Below are positions 25,766 to 35,479 of a stretch of DNA of 64,000 bases, in pieces (within the stretch, counting starts at the first letter, position 1; each line of letters opens with the position of its first letter). The notes beneath the pieces were generated by a model. The model ran no database searches. It saw only the letters and a list, made by a program, of their open reading frames with translations, and was not told the origin of the DNA. The stretch is taken from NCBI GenBank assembly GCA_025360105.1, contig JANYCT010000072.1:62001-126000 (forward strand), given 5' to 3'. The DNA comes from Actinomycetes bacterium. Lineage in GTDB: Bacteria; Actinomycetota; Acidimicrobiia; Acidimicrobiales; Ilumatobacteraceae. The position numbers and the translations under genes are program-made.

Positions 25766-27189
25766 GGGCTCCCAAGCAACCAGACAGTCAGCACGCCATC
25801 ACCAAGCGCGGGCGAACGGGCCGCAACACCCAGCTCGCCGGTCTTGCCGTTCGAGTGGGCGCCACGTACGCAGCGACCAGCGCCCGCAAGATATTTGCCA
25901 ACACCGAACGCCGCGTTGAGTTGGATCACGCTCGCGAGCTGAAGACCGCCGACCAGATCGCTGATCGGCTCGGTCAGATGAAGGGCGCGATGATGAAGCT
26001 CGGCCAGATGGCGAGCTATCTCGATGAAGGCCTGCCCGAGCCCCTACGCCTTGCGCTCTCGCAACTGCAGTCGAACGCGCCGCCGATGAGCGCCGAATTG
26101 GCGATGCAGGCAATCGAGCGCGAGTTGGGCGCGCCGATCAGCGAGCTATTCGTCACCTTCGATCCCGAGCCGATCGCCGCGGCCTCTATCGGTCAGGTGC
26201 ATCGCGCGATCATCGTCGACTCCACCACGGGGCTCGAGCGCGCGGTTGCCGTGAAGGTGCAGTACCCCGGCGTCGACGCCGCTATCGCCGCCGACCTGCG
26301 CAACACAGAGCTACTCGGCACGATCCTGAAGCAGGGCTTCGGTGGTCTGGATCCAACCGAGATGGTCGAGGAGATCAAGACCCGGCTCGTTGAAGAACTG
26401 GACTACGAACTCGAGGCGCGTAACCAACGTGCCTTTTACGCCTACTACCGCGATCACCCGTACTTTCATGTTCCCGAAGTCATCGATCACCTCAGCAGCG
26501 CGCGTGTACTCACCACCGAACTGGTGGTCGGCTCCACCTGGCAGGAGCTGCTGACCTGGGATCAGCACGAGCGAGATCTCGCCGCCGAGTGCATCTTTCG
26601 CTTCGTGTTCCGCAGCCTGTATCGGTTCCAGGCGTTCAACGGCGATCCCCACCCGGGTAACTACCTGTTCCACGGCAACGGCCGCGTCACCTTTCTCGAC
26701 TTCGGACTCGTGAAGCACTTCACCACCGCCGAACTGAACACCTTCGAATCAATGGTGCAAGCAGCGGCGATCCACCACGATGACGCCGAGTTCCGCCGCA
26801 TCATCGAAGACGCTGGGATGCTGCAACGCGACGCACCCATCGACACCGAGGCAGCGGGTCAGTACTTCTCGCACTTCTACCAAGCCGTGCGTGAGGACCG
26901 CGTCATGACGTGGACACCCGAATACAGCTCGCGCATCGTGCGCCATACCTTCGATCGCAGCAGCCCCATCTCGCAGTACGCCACCGTGCCGAAAGCGTTC
27001 GTGTTCATCCAACGCATCAACCTCGGCCTGTACGCGATACTTGGCGAGCTCAACGCCGCGGGTAACTATCGGCGCATGTCCGAAGAACTCTGGCCGATGG
27101 TGAACGCTGGACCGTCGACACCGATGGGTCAGGCAGAGGCCGACTGGCTGAGTGGTCGCGAGAACACCGATTCGGTGATCCGCCCATAG
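25762..27189 (+). CDS. ABC1/UbiB-family atypical kinase
   Basis: 475 residues from a GTG in a 4-base overlap with the hydrolase. Family motifs are complete: MMKLGQMASYLDEGLPE (KxGQ), AAASIGQVHRA (replaces the P-loop), VAVKVQYPGVD (catalytic Lys), ELDYELEARNQ, FNGDPHPGNYLFHGNG and LDFGLVK. In quinone-using bacteria and mitochondria these proteins assist quinone synthesis or lipid handling with ATPase activity. Actinobacteria make menaquinone, so its role here is not clear. The last 61 bases overlap putA convergently. Confidence 0.92.
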   Translation: MRAPKQPDSQHAITKRGRTGRNTQLAGLAVRVGATYAATSARKIFANTERRVELDHARELKTADQIADRLGQMKGAMMKLGQMASYLDEGLPEPLRLALSQLQSNAPPMSAELAMQAIERELGAPISELFVTFDPEPIAAASIGQVHRAIIVDSTTGLERAVAVKVQYPGVDAAIAADLRNTELLGTILKQGFGGLDPTEMVEEIKTRLVEELDYELEARNQRAFYAYYRDHPYFHVPEVIDHLSSARVLTTELVVGSTWQELLTWDQHERDLAAECIFRFVFRSLYRFQAFNGDPHPGNYLFHGNGRVTFLDFGLVKHFTTAELNTFESMVQAAAIHHDDAEFRRIIEDAGMLQRDAPIDTEAAGQYFSHFYQAVREDRVMTWTPEYSSRIVRHTFDRSSPISQYATVPKAFVFIQRINLGLYAILGELNAAGNYRRMSEELWPMVNAGPSTPMGQAEADWLSGRENTDSVIRP

Positions 27190-30100
27190 CGGTGGGTGGT
27201 CTCGCTGATCGCCTGCTCCTTCAGCCAGTGCGCCAGTTCGATGCGACCATGGGCCGAGATCGGTGTTTCGTCGAGTCCGATGCCCTGTTCGACGAGCCAC
27301 AGTCGAGTGCCATGGCTCACCTCTACCATCGAGCGCAGACGTTCAGCCCCGCTGGTGACGAGCTGACGGCGAAGAAACTCGTCTGACTCATTTGTTGCAT
27401 CGGAAACAATGAGCGATACCCCGCAGCGGATGGAGGCTGCACGCGCGATGTCGATCGACTGCGGCGGAGTCTTCGCATCGACGCGTAGCACCACCGGCCC
27501 CATCGGCCGATAACGAAGCACGTTGTGCTCGCTGCGGAGCGCGCTCGGATCGTGATCCAACGAGAACCAACGCTCCCACCACGTGGCGAACGACGTGTTG
27601 GCCGCAGCCATGTTCCCCGCTGCTGATGCGTTGAGCGCGCAGAGCGACAACACGTAGTCGGGGCCACCAGCTTTGGCGCCACAGCCGATGGAGGAACGCT
27701 TCCAGCCGCCAAAGGGTTGGCGTTGCACGACCGCACCGGTGATGTGGCGGTTCACGTAGGCGTTGCCCACCTCGACCCGATCGAGCCAGGTGCGCACCTC
27801 AGCGGGATCGAGCGAGTGGATGCCTCCGGTGAGTCCGTAGGGCGTCGCGTTCTGGAGTTCAATCGCGTGGTCCAAGTCGTCGGCGCGCATCACGCCGAGC
27901 ACTGGACCGAAGCATTCGGTCATGTGGAACCACGCCCCTGGGCGAACACCTACCTTGACCCCGGGCGACCACAGCCGAGTTGCGTCCCCTCCCATCGGCC
28001 GCGGCTGCACCAGCCACTCCTCGCCGGAATCGAGCGCTGTGAGCGCACGGGCCAGCGGACCGCTGGGGGCGTTGATGAGCGGGCCCATCCATGTGGCGGG
28101 CTCGTTCGGCCAGCCGATACGCAGGCTCCGCACGGCGTCACTGAGCCGTTGGTGGAACACCGGGTCGTCGTACACCGACGCCTCGACGATCGCCAGGCTC
28201 GCCGCCGAACACTTCTGGCCGGCGTGGCCGAACGCCGACCGCACGAGGTCACGTAGCGCAGCGTCGATGTCGGCCGCAGCAGTGATGATGAGCGCGTTCT
28301 TGCCGCTGGTCTCGGCGAGGAGACGCAGTTCCGGCTTCCAACTCACGAACAACTTTGCTGTGTCGTAGGAACCCGTAAGCACAACCGTGTCGATCACGGG
28401 ATGTGTCACAAGGTGTTGGCCCACATGGTTGTCGTCGCAGGCCACGAACTGCAACAGGTCGCGAGGCACGCCCGCTTCCCACATCTGCAACGCAAGCGCC
28501 CACGCGGTGCGGCGCGCCTGCGGTGCCGGCTTCAAGACGACGGCGTTGCCAGCGGCCAACGCTGCACACACGCCGCCGGCCGCGATCGCGTACGGGAAGT
28601 TCCACGGGGCAACGACCAGCACGACGCCGCGCGACTCGACGGAAACTCCGTCGGCACGGAGTTCGCCGATGAACTGCGTGCCGACAGCTCCGTAATAGCG
28701 CGCGAAGTCGATGGCCTCGCTGACCTCGGGGTCGCTTTCGCGGATCGTTTTGCCTGCTTCGTCGGCCATCACAGCAAGCGATTCGAAACGATGGTGCTCC
28801 ATGGTCGCGGCAACGTTCGCGAGCAGTTCGCTGCGTTCCGACAGCGCCGCCTCGGCCCACCGGCGCGATGCGTCCGCGGCTCGCACCATCACTGCATCCA
28901 CATCGTCGCTGGACTCGGTGAGCGGGACGACAGCTAGGACGACGTCGCTCATCGAGAGCACACGATCTCGAACAGCCAACACCGTGAAATCGCTGTCGGG
29001 CGCGTTAGCGAAACCAAGCCCGGCATCAACGGCGCGTTGCGTCCCTCGATGGCTCGCAGTGTTGACACTTGCCCGGGTCGCCACGCTTACGCGAAAGCGC
29101 CGCTGCTGCTCGTCGAACTCAGGCGTGCCTGGTTGCAGGGTGAAGAGCGCACGCAGGAAGTTCTCGGGCGAGGTGTTCTCATCGAGCCGGCGCGAGAGGT
29201 ACGCAATGCTCGAATCGACGTCATTGGGTGCCACCACGGGCGCGTACAGCAGCAGTCCATGGGCGGCAGAGTTCACCGCACGTGCCTGAGCGGGGGCCAT
29301 ACCCTCGAGCATCTCCAGTTCGATCCGGCCCGGGTCGGCGAGACCATCACGCAGCACCAGCGCCCATGCGATATCGAACAGGTTGTGGCTGGCCAAACCC
29401 ACCCGAACAGCTGCGGCCCACTCTGGCCGCAGAGCCGACTCGAGCAGCGCCTTGTAGCTGGCGTCGACGTCGGCCTTGCTGTGGTAGGGCGCCTGCTGCC
29501 AGCCGTGCACCTCAGCGTCGACGTGTTCCATGGCCAGGTTCGCGCCCTTCACCAGACGCACCTTGATCCGACCGCCGGCACGGCGCTGGCGAGCCGCTGC
29601 CCACTCGCCGAGGTGCGCCAACGCGGCATGCGAATCGGGCAGGTATGCCTGCAAAACGATGCCCGCATCGAGCGCACCGAACTCGGCCTCGTCGAGCACC
29701 CGGGTGAACGCGTCAACAGTGAGCGCGAGATCCTTGAACTCCTCCATGTCGAGGTTCACGAACGCCATCGGTGTCTTGCCCATCGCATCGCGGTAGAGCA
29801 GACGCAGGCAATCGCTGACCCGTTCCACGCTGTCGGTAAATGCGAGCGGGTCGAGGTTCGCACACAGTGCGGAGATCTTCACCGAGACGTAGTTCACGTC
29901 GGGTCGCGCAAGTCGCGCCCGTACTGACGCGAGTCGGGCAGCCGCTTCGGCATCGGACAAGATGGCCTCGCCGAGCACGTTCACGTTCAACCGCACATGC
30001 TCGGACGCGCGCATCTTCACGTGTTCGGCGAATGCGGGATCCATCGACGACAACACCACGCCACGCGTCTCGTTGCGGATGCGTCGGGACACCAGCGGCA

Positions 30101-30446
30101 TCAACAGTCGCGGCGCGTACACGGCGAGGGATGCACCTACGCGCAGCATGACGGCGTCGAGCGCTCCCAGCGAAGACGGCACACCCACCGAACGCACGAC
30201 ATCGCGGAAGCGACGCGCCGCGCGCTTTTGATCGTGGATTCGCAATACCTCGTCGGTAAGTAACTGCACCAACTCACGACCTCGTTCGTCGTTGATCAAC
30301 CGCCCGAGGCGCTGCAACTGCCGTTGCTCGGCACGGGTGGAGATGCGGTGTGACTCGGCCAGCAGGCGTTCGGCGAGAGCAACTGCACGATCAACGAGAA
30401 CGGCTTCATCCTGAGCGGCGGATTCGAGAGTGGACGCGGTCTCCAT
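27129..30446 (-). CDS. putA: Bifunctional proline dehydrogenase / P5C dehydrogenase
   Basis: 1105 residues from the ATG at 30446. It oxidises proline to glutamate: FAD-dependent PRODH barrel about 120-430 (YVSVKISALCANLDP, VRLVKGANL, YLSRRLDENTSPENF), then NAD-dependent aldehyde dehydrogenase about 500-980 (VLVVAPWNFPYAIAAGGV, LAETSGKNALI, catalytic Cys in GHAGQKCSAAS). There is no N-terminal DNA-binding domain, so it cannot repress itself as E. coli PutA does. About 100 extra residues follow the ALDH domain. The divergent PAS-AraC gene is a natural regulator candidate. Product glutamate can feed the NAD-GDH. Confidence 0.95.
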   Translation of the reverse strand: METASTLESAAQDEAVLVDRAVALAERLLAESHRISTRAEQRQLQRLGRLINDERGRELVQLLTDEVLRIHDQKRAARRFRDVVRSVGVPSSLGALDAVMLRVGASLAVYAPRLLMPLVSRRIRNETRGVVLSSMDPAFAEHVKMRASEHVRLNVNVLGEAILSDAEAAARLASVRARLARPDVNYVSVKISALCANLDPLAFTDSVERVSDCLRLLYRDAMGKTPMAFVNLDMEEFKDLALTVDAFTRVLDEAEFGALDAGIVLQAYLPDSHAALAHLGEWAAARQRRAGGRIKVRLVKGANLAMEHVDAEVHGWQQAPYHSKADVDASYKALLESALRPEWAAAVRVGLASHNLFDIAWALVLRDGLADPGRIELEMLEGMAPAQARAVNSAAHGLLLYAPVVAPNDVDSSIAYLSRRLDENTSPENFLRALFTLQPGTPEFDEQQRRFRVSVATRASVNTASHRGTQRAVDAGLGFANAPDSDFTVLAVRDRVLSMSDVVLAVVPLTESSDDVDAVMVRAADASRRWAEAALSERSELLANVAATMEHHRFESLAVMADEAGKTIRESDPEVSEAIDFARYYGAVGTQFIGELRADGVSVESRGVVLVVAPWNFPYAIAAGGVCAALAAGNAVVLKPAPQARRTAWALALQMWEAGVPRDLLQFVACDDNHVGQHLVTHPVIDTVVLTGSYDTAKLFVSWKPELRLLAETSGKNALIITAAADIDAALRDLVRSAFGHAGQKCSAASLAIVEASVYDDPVFHQRLSDAVRSLRIGWPNEPATWMGPLINAPSGPLARALTALDSGEEWLVQPRPMGGDATRLWSPGVKVGVRPGAWFHMTECFGPVLGVMRADDLDHAIELQNATPYGLTGGIHSLDPAEVRTWLDRVEVGNAYVNRHITGAVVQRQPFGGWKRSSIGCGAKAGGPDYVLSLCALNASAAGNMAAANTSFATWWERWFSLDHDPSALRSEHNVLRYRPMGPVVLRVDAKTPPQSIDIARAASIRCGVSLIVSDATNESDEFLRRQLVTSGAERLRSMVEVSHGTRLWLVEQGIGLDETPISAHGRIELAHWLKEQAISETTHRYGRITESVFSRPLSQSASA

Positions 30447-30530
30447 CCCATCAGTGAACACCCACCGTCTTGCACGGTTTCGACGGTTGGTGTGCATCGT
30501 TCGTACCAGTCTCGGCCAGAATCAGTTGCA

Positions 30531-31250
30531 ATGACCGAGCCAACCGGTGCCGTCACGGCAGCACTCGCCGAACTGCTGACCGACGTGCCTCATGTGATGT
30601 TTTGTGTCAAGGCGCTGGACGGCCGTTACATCGCAGTGAACCAGGCGTTCGCCGATCGCGCCGGTCGGGCAACGGTGGCCGACGTGGTGGGGCATACCGC
30701 AGCGGAATTGTTCCCCACCGAACTGGCCGAGTCCTACGAACGTCAGGACGCGAAGGTGCTCTCCACCGGCCAGCCGCTCCGCAACGAGCTCGAACTGATC
30801 CTGCGCCCCGACGGATCGATGGGCTGGTACGTCACGAGCAAGACGGTATTGGGCCCGCCCACGGCGCCGACCGGCATTGCGAGTGTGTCGGTGGACCTGC
30901 GCGCGCCTGCCGACGCGGGCGGAGCGAACGCGAAGGTCGCTGCGGCAGTCACGTTCGCCCGCGCCCACTGCACCGAGCCCATGCCTGTGGCCGACCTCGC
31001 CGCGGCCGCGGGTCTGAGCGTGACCCAATTGGAACGTGCCATCAAGCGCGCCCTGGGTCTTTCCGCCAAACAACTCATCCTGCGGCTGCGCCTGGAGGAG
31101 GCGATTCTGCGTTTACGAACCACCGATGCACCCGTTGCACAGATCGCCAGCGAGTGCGGCTACTACGACCAGAGCGCCTTCACGCGGCAGTTCCGGCGGG
31201 TGGTCGGAATGGGGCCGGGCGCGTACCGCAGCACCCACAACGTCAGATAG
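30531..31250 (+). CDS. PAS-AraC transcriptional regulator
   Basis: 239 residues from the ATG at 30531. The N-terminal PAS-like sensor spans about 15-125 (VPHVMFCVKALDGRYIAVNQAF, DVVGHTAAELFP). The C-terminal AraC double helix-turn-helix spans about 150-239 (VADLAAAAGLSVTQLERAIK, IASECGYYDQSAFTRQFRRV). It lies 84 bases from and divergent to putA, so regulation of putA is inferred; the PAS ligand is unknown. An FKBP lipoprotein gene follows after 10 bases. Confidence 0.88.
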   Translation: MTEPTGAVTAALAELLTDVPHVMFCVKALDGRYIAVNQAFADRAGRATVADVVGHTAAELFPTELAESYERQDAKVLSTGQPLRNELELILRPDGSMGWYVTSKTVLGPPTAPTGIASVSVDLRAPADAGGANAKVAAAVTFARAHCTEPMPVADLAAAAGLSVTQLERAIKRALGLSAKQLILRLRLEEAILRLRTTDAPVAQIASECGYYDQSAFTRQFRRVVGMGPGAYRSTHNVR

Positions 31251-31260
31251 CGTCGCCGCA

Positions 31261-32151
31261 ATGCGCCGACTTCTCCCCGCCACTCTCGTTTGCCTTGCCC
31301 TGCTCGCCGGGTGCGGCAGCGCCAGCAAGTCCTCGTCCGGGTCCACTGCATCGTCGGATCCAAACGCTTCCGGCGGACCCGCAAAGCCTGCGGTAAAGAT
31401 TCCCGCCAAGCTACCCACCAAGCTCGTGATCACCGACCTCACCACGGGCACCGGCGATGCGGCCAAGGCCGGCGACGAGGTCGTGGTCAACTACGTCGGT
31501 GTGCGTTCGGCCGACGGCAAGGAATTCGACAACAGCTACGACAAGGGCTCGCCGTTCACCGTCACCCTCGGCGCCGGTGGTGTGATCAAAGGCTGGGATG
31601 AAGGCTTGATCGGCATCAAGGCCGGCGGCCGTCGCCAACTCGACATCCCTGCTGAGCTCGCGTACGGCAACAACCCCCAGGGCAACGTCATCAAAGCCGG
31701 CGACGCGCTCACCTTCGTGATCGATGCCCTGTCGGTCACGCCCGCGGTCACCGTGCCCACCGCCAACCCAGCCGACGAACCAAAGGTCAGCATCCCCACC
31801 AGTGTTGGCGCCACCAAGGTGGTCACAACCGACCTCATCGCCGGAACCGGCAAGGAGGCCGCTGCCGGAACAGACGCCTACGTGCAGATCAGCGCGTATC
31901 GCGGCGATACCGCAGCACTGCTGCAGACCACGTGGACCGATGGCAAGGCCGCGAAGATCCCGATGACCTCACAGACCATTCCTGGTCTGGTCGAGGGCAT
32001 CACCGGCATGAAGGTGGGCGGTCGCCGTCTCATCGTCGTGCCGTCAGACAAGGGCTTTGGCAGCGCGGGCAACACCAAGAACTCGCTGCCAGCAGTGACC
32101 GATCTCGTGTTGCTCGTCGACCTCGTCGCGGTCGGCGGAACAGCCAAGTAA
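31261..32151 (+). CDS. Lipoprotein with two FKBP-type peptidyl-prolyl isomerase domains
   Basis: 296 residues with a lipoprotein signal peptide (LLPATLVCLALLAGC; lipobox LAGC, Cys19). A Ser-rich linker leads to FKBP domain 1, about 60-160 (EVVVNYVGVRSADGKEFDNS, GGVIKGWDEGLIG, GGRRQLDIPAELAYG). Domain 2, about 175-296, is divergent: it keeps GGRRLIVVPSDKGFG but lacks the usual V.YVG stretch, so it may not be catalytic. It should act in protein folding outside the membrane. Confidence 0.9.
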   Translation: MRRLLPATLVCLALLAGCGSASKSSSGSTASSDPNASGGPAKPAVKIPAKLPTKLVITDLTTGTGDAAKAGDEVVVNYVGVRSADGKEFDNSYDKGSPFTVTLGAGGVIKGWDEGLIGIKAGGRRQLDIPAELAYGNNPQGNVIKAGDALTFVIDALSVTPAVTVPTANPADEPKVSIPTSVGATKVVTTDLIAGTGKEAAAGTDAYVQISAYRGDTAALLQTTWTDGKAAKIPMTSQTIPGLVEGITGMKVGGRRLIVVPSDKGFGSAGNTKNSLPAVTDLVLLVDLVAVGGTAK

Positions 32152-32171
32152 GCCCTCACAGGACTACCTGT

Positions 32172-32711
32172 TCAGCACGGACGCCGATGGCACCCCCGCG
32201 GTGTCACCGGCGGCTCCAACCAGGTGAGCGGATCGCCGAACCACATCGCTTCCAGGGCATCGACAAGGTCGCCGGAACCGCGGTCGGCCTGGGTGATGAC
32301 GGACTCCGAGTCGTCCTCGAATCGAATCAGGCTGGCAACACCCACGTCGTCGACCACGGCCACTGCACGAACACGGCGACGGAGCGGATGACGGCTTGCA
32401 CGATGGGCCATTGAGCCATCATCGCCCATCGGTGCGGCCCAACCGGCCGTCACCACAGCGGCCGCATCGAACGAGCGCGCCACCACCCCGGCGGAGCCGT
32501 TGATGAGTTCATAGACGTCGCGCGACTCATCGATGAAACTGCAGCGCGCGACCTGCCCGTGGTCGCGATGATCAACGTGTTGATCGAGCGCCAGACCCAA
32601 CGGATCGTTGACCACGATGCCGTACAGTCGGGCCGCAGCGAAGTGGAAACCAAGCGACATGTCAAGGCGTCGCTCGAGCCAGGTGGCGATATTCAAAGTG
32701 GACTGATGCAC
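32172..32711 (-). CDS. Hypothetical protein downstream of the IclR regulator
   Basis: 179 residues from a GTG at 32711, chosen because the iclR stop lies just 23 bases upstream; the longer open frame would run into iclR. I recognise no family. It starts LNIATWLERRLDMSLGFHF and contains VVARSFDAAAVVTAGWAAPM and RRVRAVAVVDDVGVASLIRF. No signal peptide or membrane helix is seen. It is convergent with the FKBP gene, 20 bases from its stop. Confidence 0.55.
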   Translation of the reverse strand: MHQSTLNIATWLERRLDMSLGFHFAAARLYGIVVNDPLGLALDQHVDHRDHGQVARCSFIDESRDVYELINGSAGVVARSFDAAAVVTAGWAAPMGDDGSMAHRASRHPLRRRVRAVAVVDDVGVASLIRFEDDSESVITQADRGSGDLVDALEAMWFGDPLTWLEPPVTPRGCHRRPC

Positions 32712-32734
32712 AACGCACTGGGTGCGCGTGATCC

Positions 32735-33409
32735 TCAGCCGAGGAAATCGCCGAGGACCTGGGAGACGGCCGTGGCTGCCTCCACAACCGCACGCCCAAA
32801 TCGCCGACCCGGCTGACGGCTGAGGCGTTCGACCGGACCGCTGATGCTCACGGCAGCAACCACAGACCCATCGCGACCCAGCACCGGGGCGGACACCGAC
32901 GCAACGCCCGGCTCGCGTTCCTCGACGCTCTCGACCCAATCCACCCGTGCAGGCGTTGTGGCGGAGATCGGCCCGATCAGGACTCGGCCGGCCGAACCGA
33001 TGCCCAGCGGTAAGCGAGCGCCCTCTGGCACGATCCACCGCAACCCGTGCGGCGATTGCAGCGACACCACACATCGGCGTTCATCGCCCTCGCGCACGAA
33101 CAACTGCACACTCTCTGCGGTGGCGTTGCGCAGCGTCACCAACGCCGGTCGTGCCATCTCGCCGAGCGGATACGAATCCGCTGCGGCGCGGCCCATCGCA
33201 ATCAACTCGAAACCCAGGCAGAATCGCCCCACCGCATCGCGCCGCACGAGACCGTGCTCCTCGAGTGCCACCGCCAGGCGATGCGCCGTGGCTCGCGGCA
33301 GCGCCGTAGCCGTCTGCAGTTCGACAAGGCTCAACGGCCCATGCGTGCGCAGGGCACGCAACACACCGACCGCCTTGTCGAGGACACCAACTCCAGATAT
33401 GCTTTCCAT
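32735..33409 (-). CDS. IclR-family regulator of leuCD (NdgR/LtbR type)
   Basis: 224 residues. Winged helix at the N-terminus: [51 protein letters not shown]; IclR effector domain from about 75 ([29 protein letters not shown]). Known actinobacterial orthologues NdgR (Streptomyces) and LtbR (Corynebacterium) lie divergent to leuCD and control leucine genes. The same arrangement here, 38 bases apart over an inverted repeat, supports that role by inference. Confidence 0.88.
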   Translation of the reverse strand: MESISGVGVLDKAVGVLRALRTHGPLSLVELQTATALPRATAHRLAVALEEHGLVRRDAVGRFCLGFELIAMGRAAADSYPLGEMARPALVTLRNATAESVQLFVREGDERRCVVSLQSPHGLRWIVPEGARLPLGIGSAGRVLIGPISATTPARVDWVESVEEREPGVASVSAPVLGRDGSVVAAVSISGPVERLSRQPGRRFGRAVVEAATAVSQVLGDFLG

Positions 33410-33424
33410 TCAACGAGAAGGCTA

Positions 33425-33439
33425 TCTCAGAAGGTGAGA
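33425..33439. promoter_or_regulatory. Inverted repeat in the iclR-leuC intergenic region
   Basis: TCTCAGAAGGTGAGA is a perfect 5-bp inverted repeat around five bases. It occupies almost half of the 38-base gap and ends 8 bases before the leuC ATG, so the bound IclR protein would block both genes. The same AAGGTGAG stretch may act as the leuC ribosome-binding site. Confidence 0.7.
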
Positions 33440-33447
33440 CGAGAGCA

Positions 33448-34875
33448 ATGACCCCGACGAGTCCCCAATCGACGCTCCCCGAGAAGGTGTGGGACCGCCA
33501 CGTGGTGCACAGCGCGTCCGGCGAGCCAGACCTGTTGTACATCGATCTCCATCTGGTGCACGAGGTCACGAGCCCGCAGGCTTTCGACGGTTTGCGCCTC
33601 AGCGGCCGCGGTATCCGCCGGCCCGATCTCACCATTGCGACCGAGGACCACAACGTTCCAACGGCGAACATCGATCAGCCGATCGAGGATCCCATTTCCG
33701 CGCGCCAGGTGCAGGTGCTCCGTGACAACACCGCCGAGTTCGGCATCACCAACTTCCCGATGGGCGATCCGCTGCAGGGCATCGTGCACGTGATTGCCCC
33801 CGAGCAGGGCCGCACCCTGCCGGGCATGACCGTGGTGTGCGGCGACAGCCACACCGCCACGCACGGCGCGTTCGGTGCGCTGGCCTTCGGCATCGGCACC
33901 AGCGAGGTCGAGCACGTGCTCGCCACCCAGACTCTTCCCCAGACGCGACCAAAGTGGATGGCCGTGAACGTGGAGGGCACGTTGCCCCCGGACGTCACCG
34001 CCAAGGACGTGATCCTTGCGATCATCGGCGAGATCGGTACTGGCGGCGGCATCGGCCATGTCATCGAATACCGCGGCTCGGCCATCCGTGCGCTCAGCAT
34101 GGAAGGTCGCATGACGGTGTGCAACATGAGCATCGAAGCGGGCGCGAAGGCCGGCCTCATTGCTCCCGACGACGTCACGTTCGAGTACCTGAAGGGTCGC
34201 GCCAACGCACCCACCGGCGAGCAATGGGACGCAGCCGTGGCCGACTGGCGCACGCTGCAATCCGATGCCGACGCGATATGGGACAAGGAAGTCTTCATCG
34301 ACGCAACGACGTTGACGCCACAGATCACTTGGGGCACGAACCCGGGCCAGGTCATCAGCATCGACGACACCGTGCCGTCGCCCGACAGCTACGACGACCC
34401 CACCACCCGTGAGACGGTCGTTCGGGCGCTCGAGTACATGGGCCTCAACGCTGGCACGCCGATTCGCGATGTCACCGTCGACACCGTGTTCATCGGAAGT
34501 TGCACGAACAGCCGCATCGAAGACCTGCGCGCTGCAGCCGCAGTGATGCGCGGCCACACTGTCACGGTCAAGCGGGTAATGGTTGTTCCGGGCAGCCACG
34601 CGGTGAAGGCGCAGGCCGAAGCCGAGGGTCTGCCCGCGATCTTCACTGCAGCCGGAGCGGATTGGCGCGAGCCGGGCTGCAGCATGTGCCTGGCGATGAA
34701 CCCCGACAAGCTCACCGTGGGCGAGCGCTCGGCCAGCACGAGCAACCGCAACTTCGAGGGCCGTCAGGGCCGCGGCGGGCGAACCCATCTGGTGTCGCCC
34801 GAAATCGCCGCCGCCACCGCCATTCTCGGCCACTTCGCCAGTCCGGCCGATCTCGAGAAAGCAGTCACGCAATGA
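33448..34875 (+). CDS. leuC: 3-Isopropylmalate dehydratase large subunit
   Basis: 475 residues, aconitase superfamily, the [4Fe-4S] subunit that isomerises 2- to 3-isopropylmalate with LeuD. Motifs: [44 protein letters not shown], the first cluster Cys in FIGSCTNSR and the paired Cys in [12 protein letters not shown], and [15 protein letters not shown]. It heads a leuCD operon; the stop overlaps leuD (ATGA). Control is probably by the divergent IclR protein, not by attenuation, since no leader ORF fits the short gap. Confidence 0.96.
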   Translation: MTPTSPQSTLPEKVWDRHVVHSASGEPDLLYIDLHLVHEVTSPQAFDGLRLSGRGIRRPDLTIATEDHNVPTANIDQPIEDPISARQVQVLRDNTAEFGITNFPMGDPLQGIVHVIAPEQGRTLPGMTVVCGDSHTATHGAFGALAFGIGTSEVEHVLATQTLPQTRPKWMAVNVEGTLPPDVTAKDVILAIIGEIGTGGGIGHVIEYRGSAIRALSMEGRMTVCNMSIEAGAKAGLIAPDDVTFEYLKGRANAPTGEQWDAAVADWRTLQSDADAIWDKEVFIDATTLTPQITWGTNPGQVISIDDTVPSPDSYDDPTTRETVVRALEYMGLNAGTPIRDVTVDTVFIGSCTNSRIEDLRAAAAVMRGHTVTVKRVMVVPGSHAVKAQAEAEGLPAIFTAAGADWREPGCSMCLAMNPDKLTVGERSASTSNRNFEGRQGRGGRTHLVSPEIAAATAILGHFASPADLEKAVTQ

Positions 34876-35456
34876 AGGCAGTACGCGTCATCACCGGACG
34901 CGGTGTGCCGCTCAAGCGCAGCGATGTCGACACCGACCAGATCATTCCGGCCGATTGGCTCAAGCGCGTCGAGCGCACCGGCTTCGAAAAGGGTCTGTTC
35001 AGCACGTGGCGCGACGATCGCAACTTCGTGCTCAACGACGAGAAGTACGCCGGCGCGAGCATTCTCGTGGCGGGCCCGAGCTTCGGCGTCGGTTCCTCGC
35101 GCGAGCACGCGGTGTGGGCCATTCAGCAGTACGGCTTCGATGCAGTCATTGCGCCCAGCTTCAGCGACATCTTCCGCAACAACTGCACCAAGAACGGCCT
35201 TGCTCCGGTGGTCCTCTCGGCCGATGCCGTCACCCGTATCTGGAATGCGATCGACGCTGACTCCACCGTGGAGATCATCGTCGATATGGAGCGCCTGCTC
35301 GTGGAGATCCCCGCGATTGGTTTCGTCGAGAGCTTCGAAATGGAGGCTCAGAACCAGTACCGGTTCCTCAACGGGCTCGACGACGTGGGTATCACGATGA
35401 CGCACACCGACGAGATCGACTCGTACGAGATGAACCGCCCCGCCTGGTTGAACTAG
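34872..35456 (+). CDS. leuD: 3-Isopropylmalate dehydratase small subunit
   Basis: 194 residues, the swivel-domain partner of LeuC. Motifs: [39 protein letters not shown] and [19 protein letters not shown]-type sequence (here [14 protein letters not shown]). It starts in a 4-base overlap with leuC, so subunit production is coupled. The stop lies 23 bases from the convergent helicase stop; no obvious terminator stem was seen in that gap. Confidence 0.96.
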   Translation: MKAVRVITGRGVPLKRSDVDTDQIIPADWLKRVERTGFEKGLFSTWRDDRNFVLNDEKYAGASILVAGPSFGVGSSREHAVWAIQQYGFDAVIAPSFSDIFRNNCTKNGLAPVVLSADAVTRIWNAIDADSTVEIIVDMERLLVEIPAIGFVESFEMEAQNQYRFLNGLDDVGITMTHTDEIDSYEMNRPAWLN

Positions 35457-35479
35457 GGCGAGTCGCGCTCTTGGACCCG

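Noticed and set aside
32712-33074. N-terminal extension of the hypothetical gene 32172-32711 into iclR
   Set aside because: It would overlap the regulator by over 300 bases; the GTG at 32711 right after the iclR stop is the simpler start.
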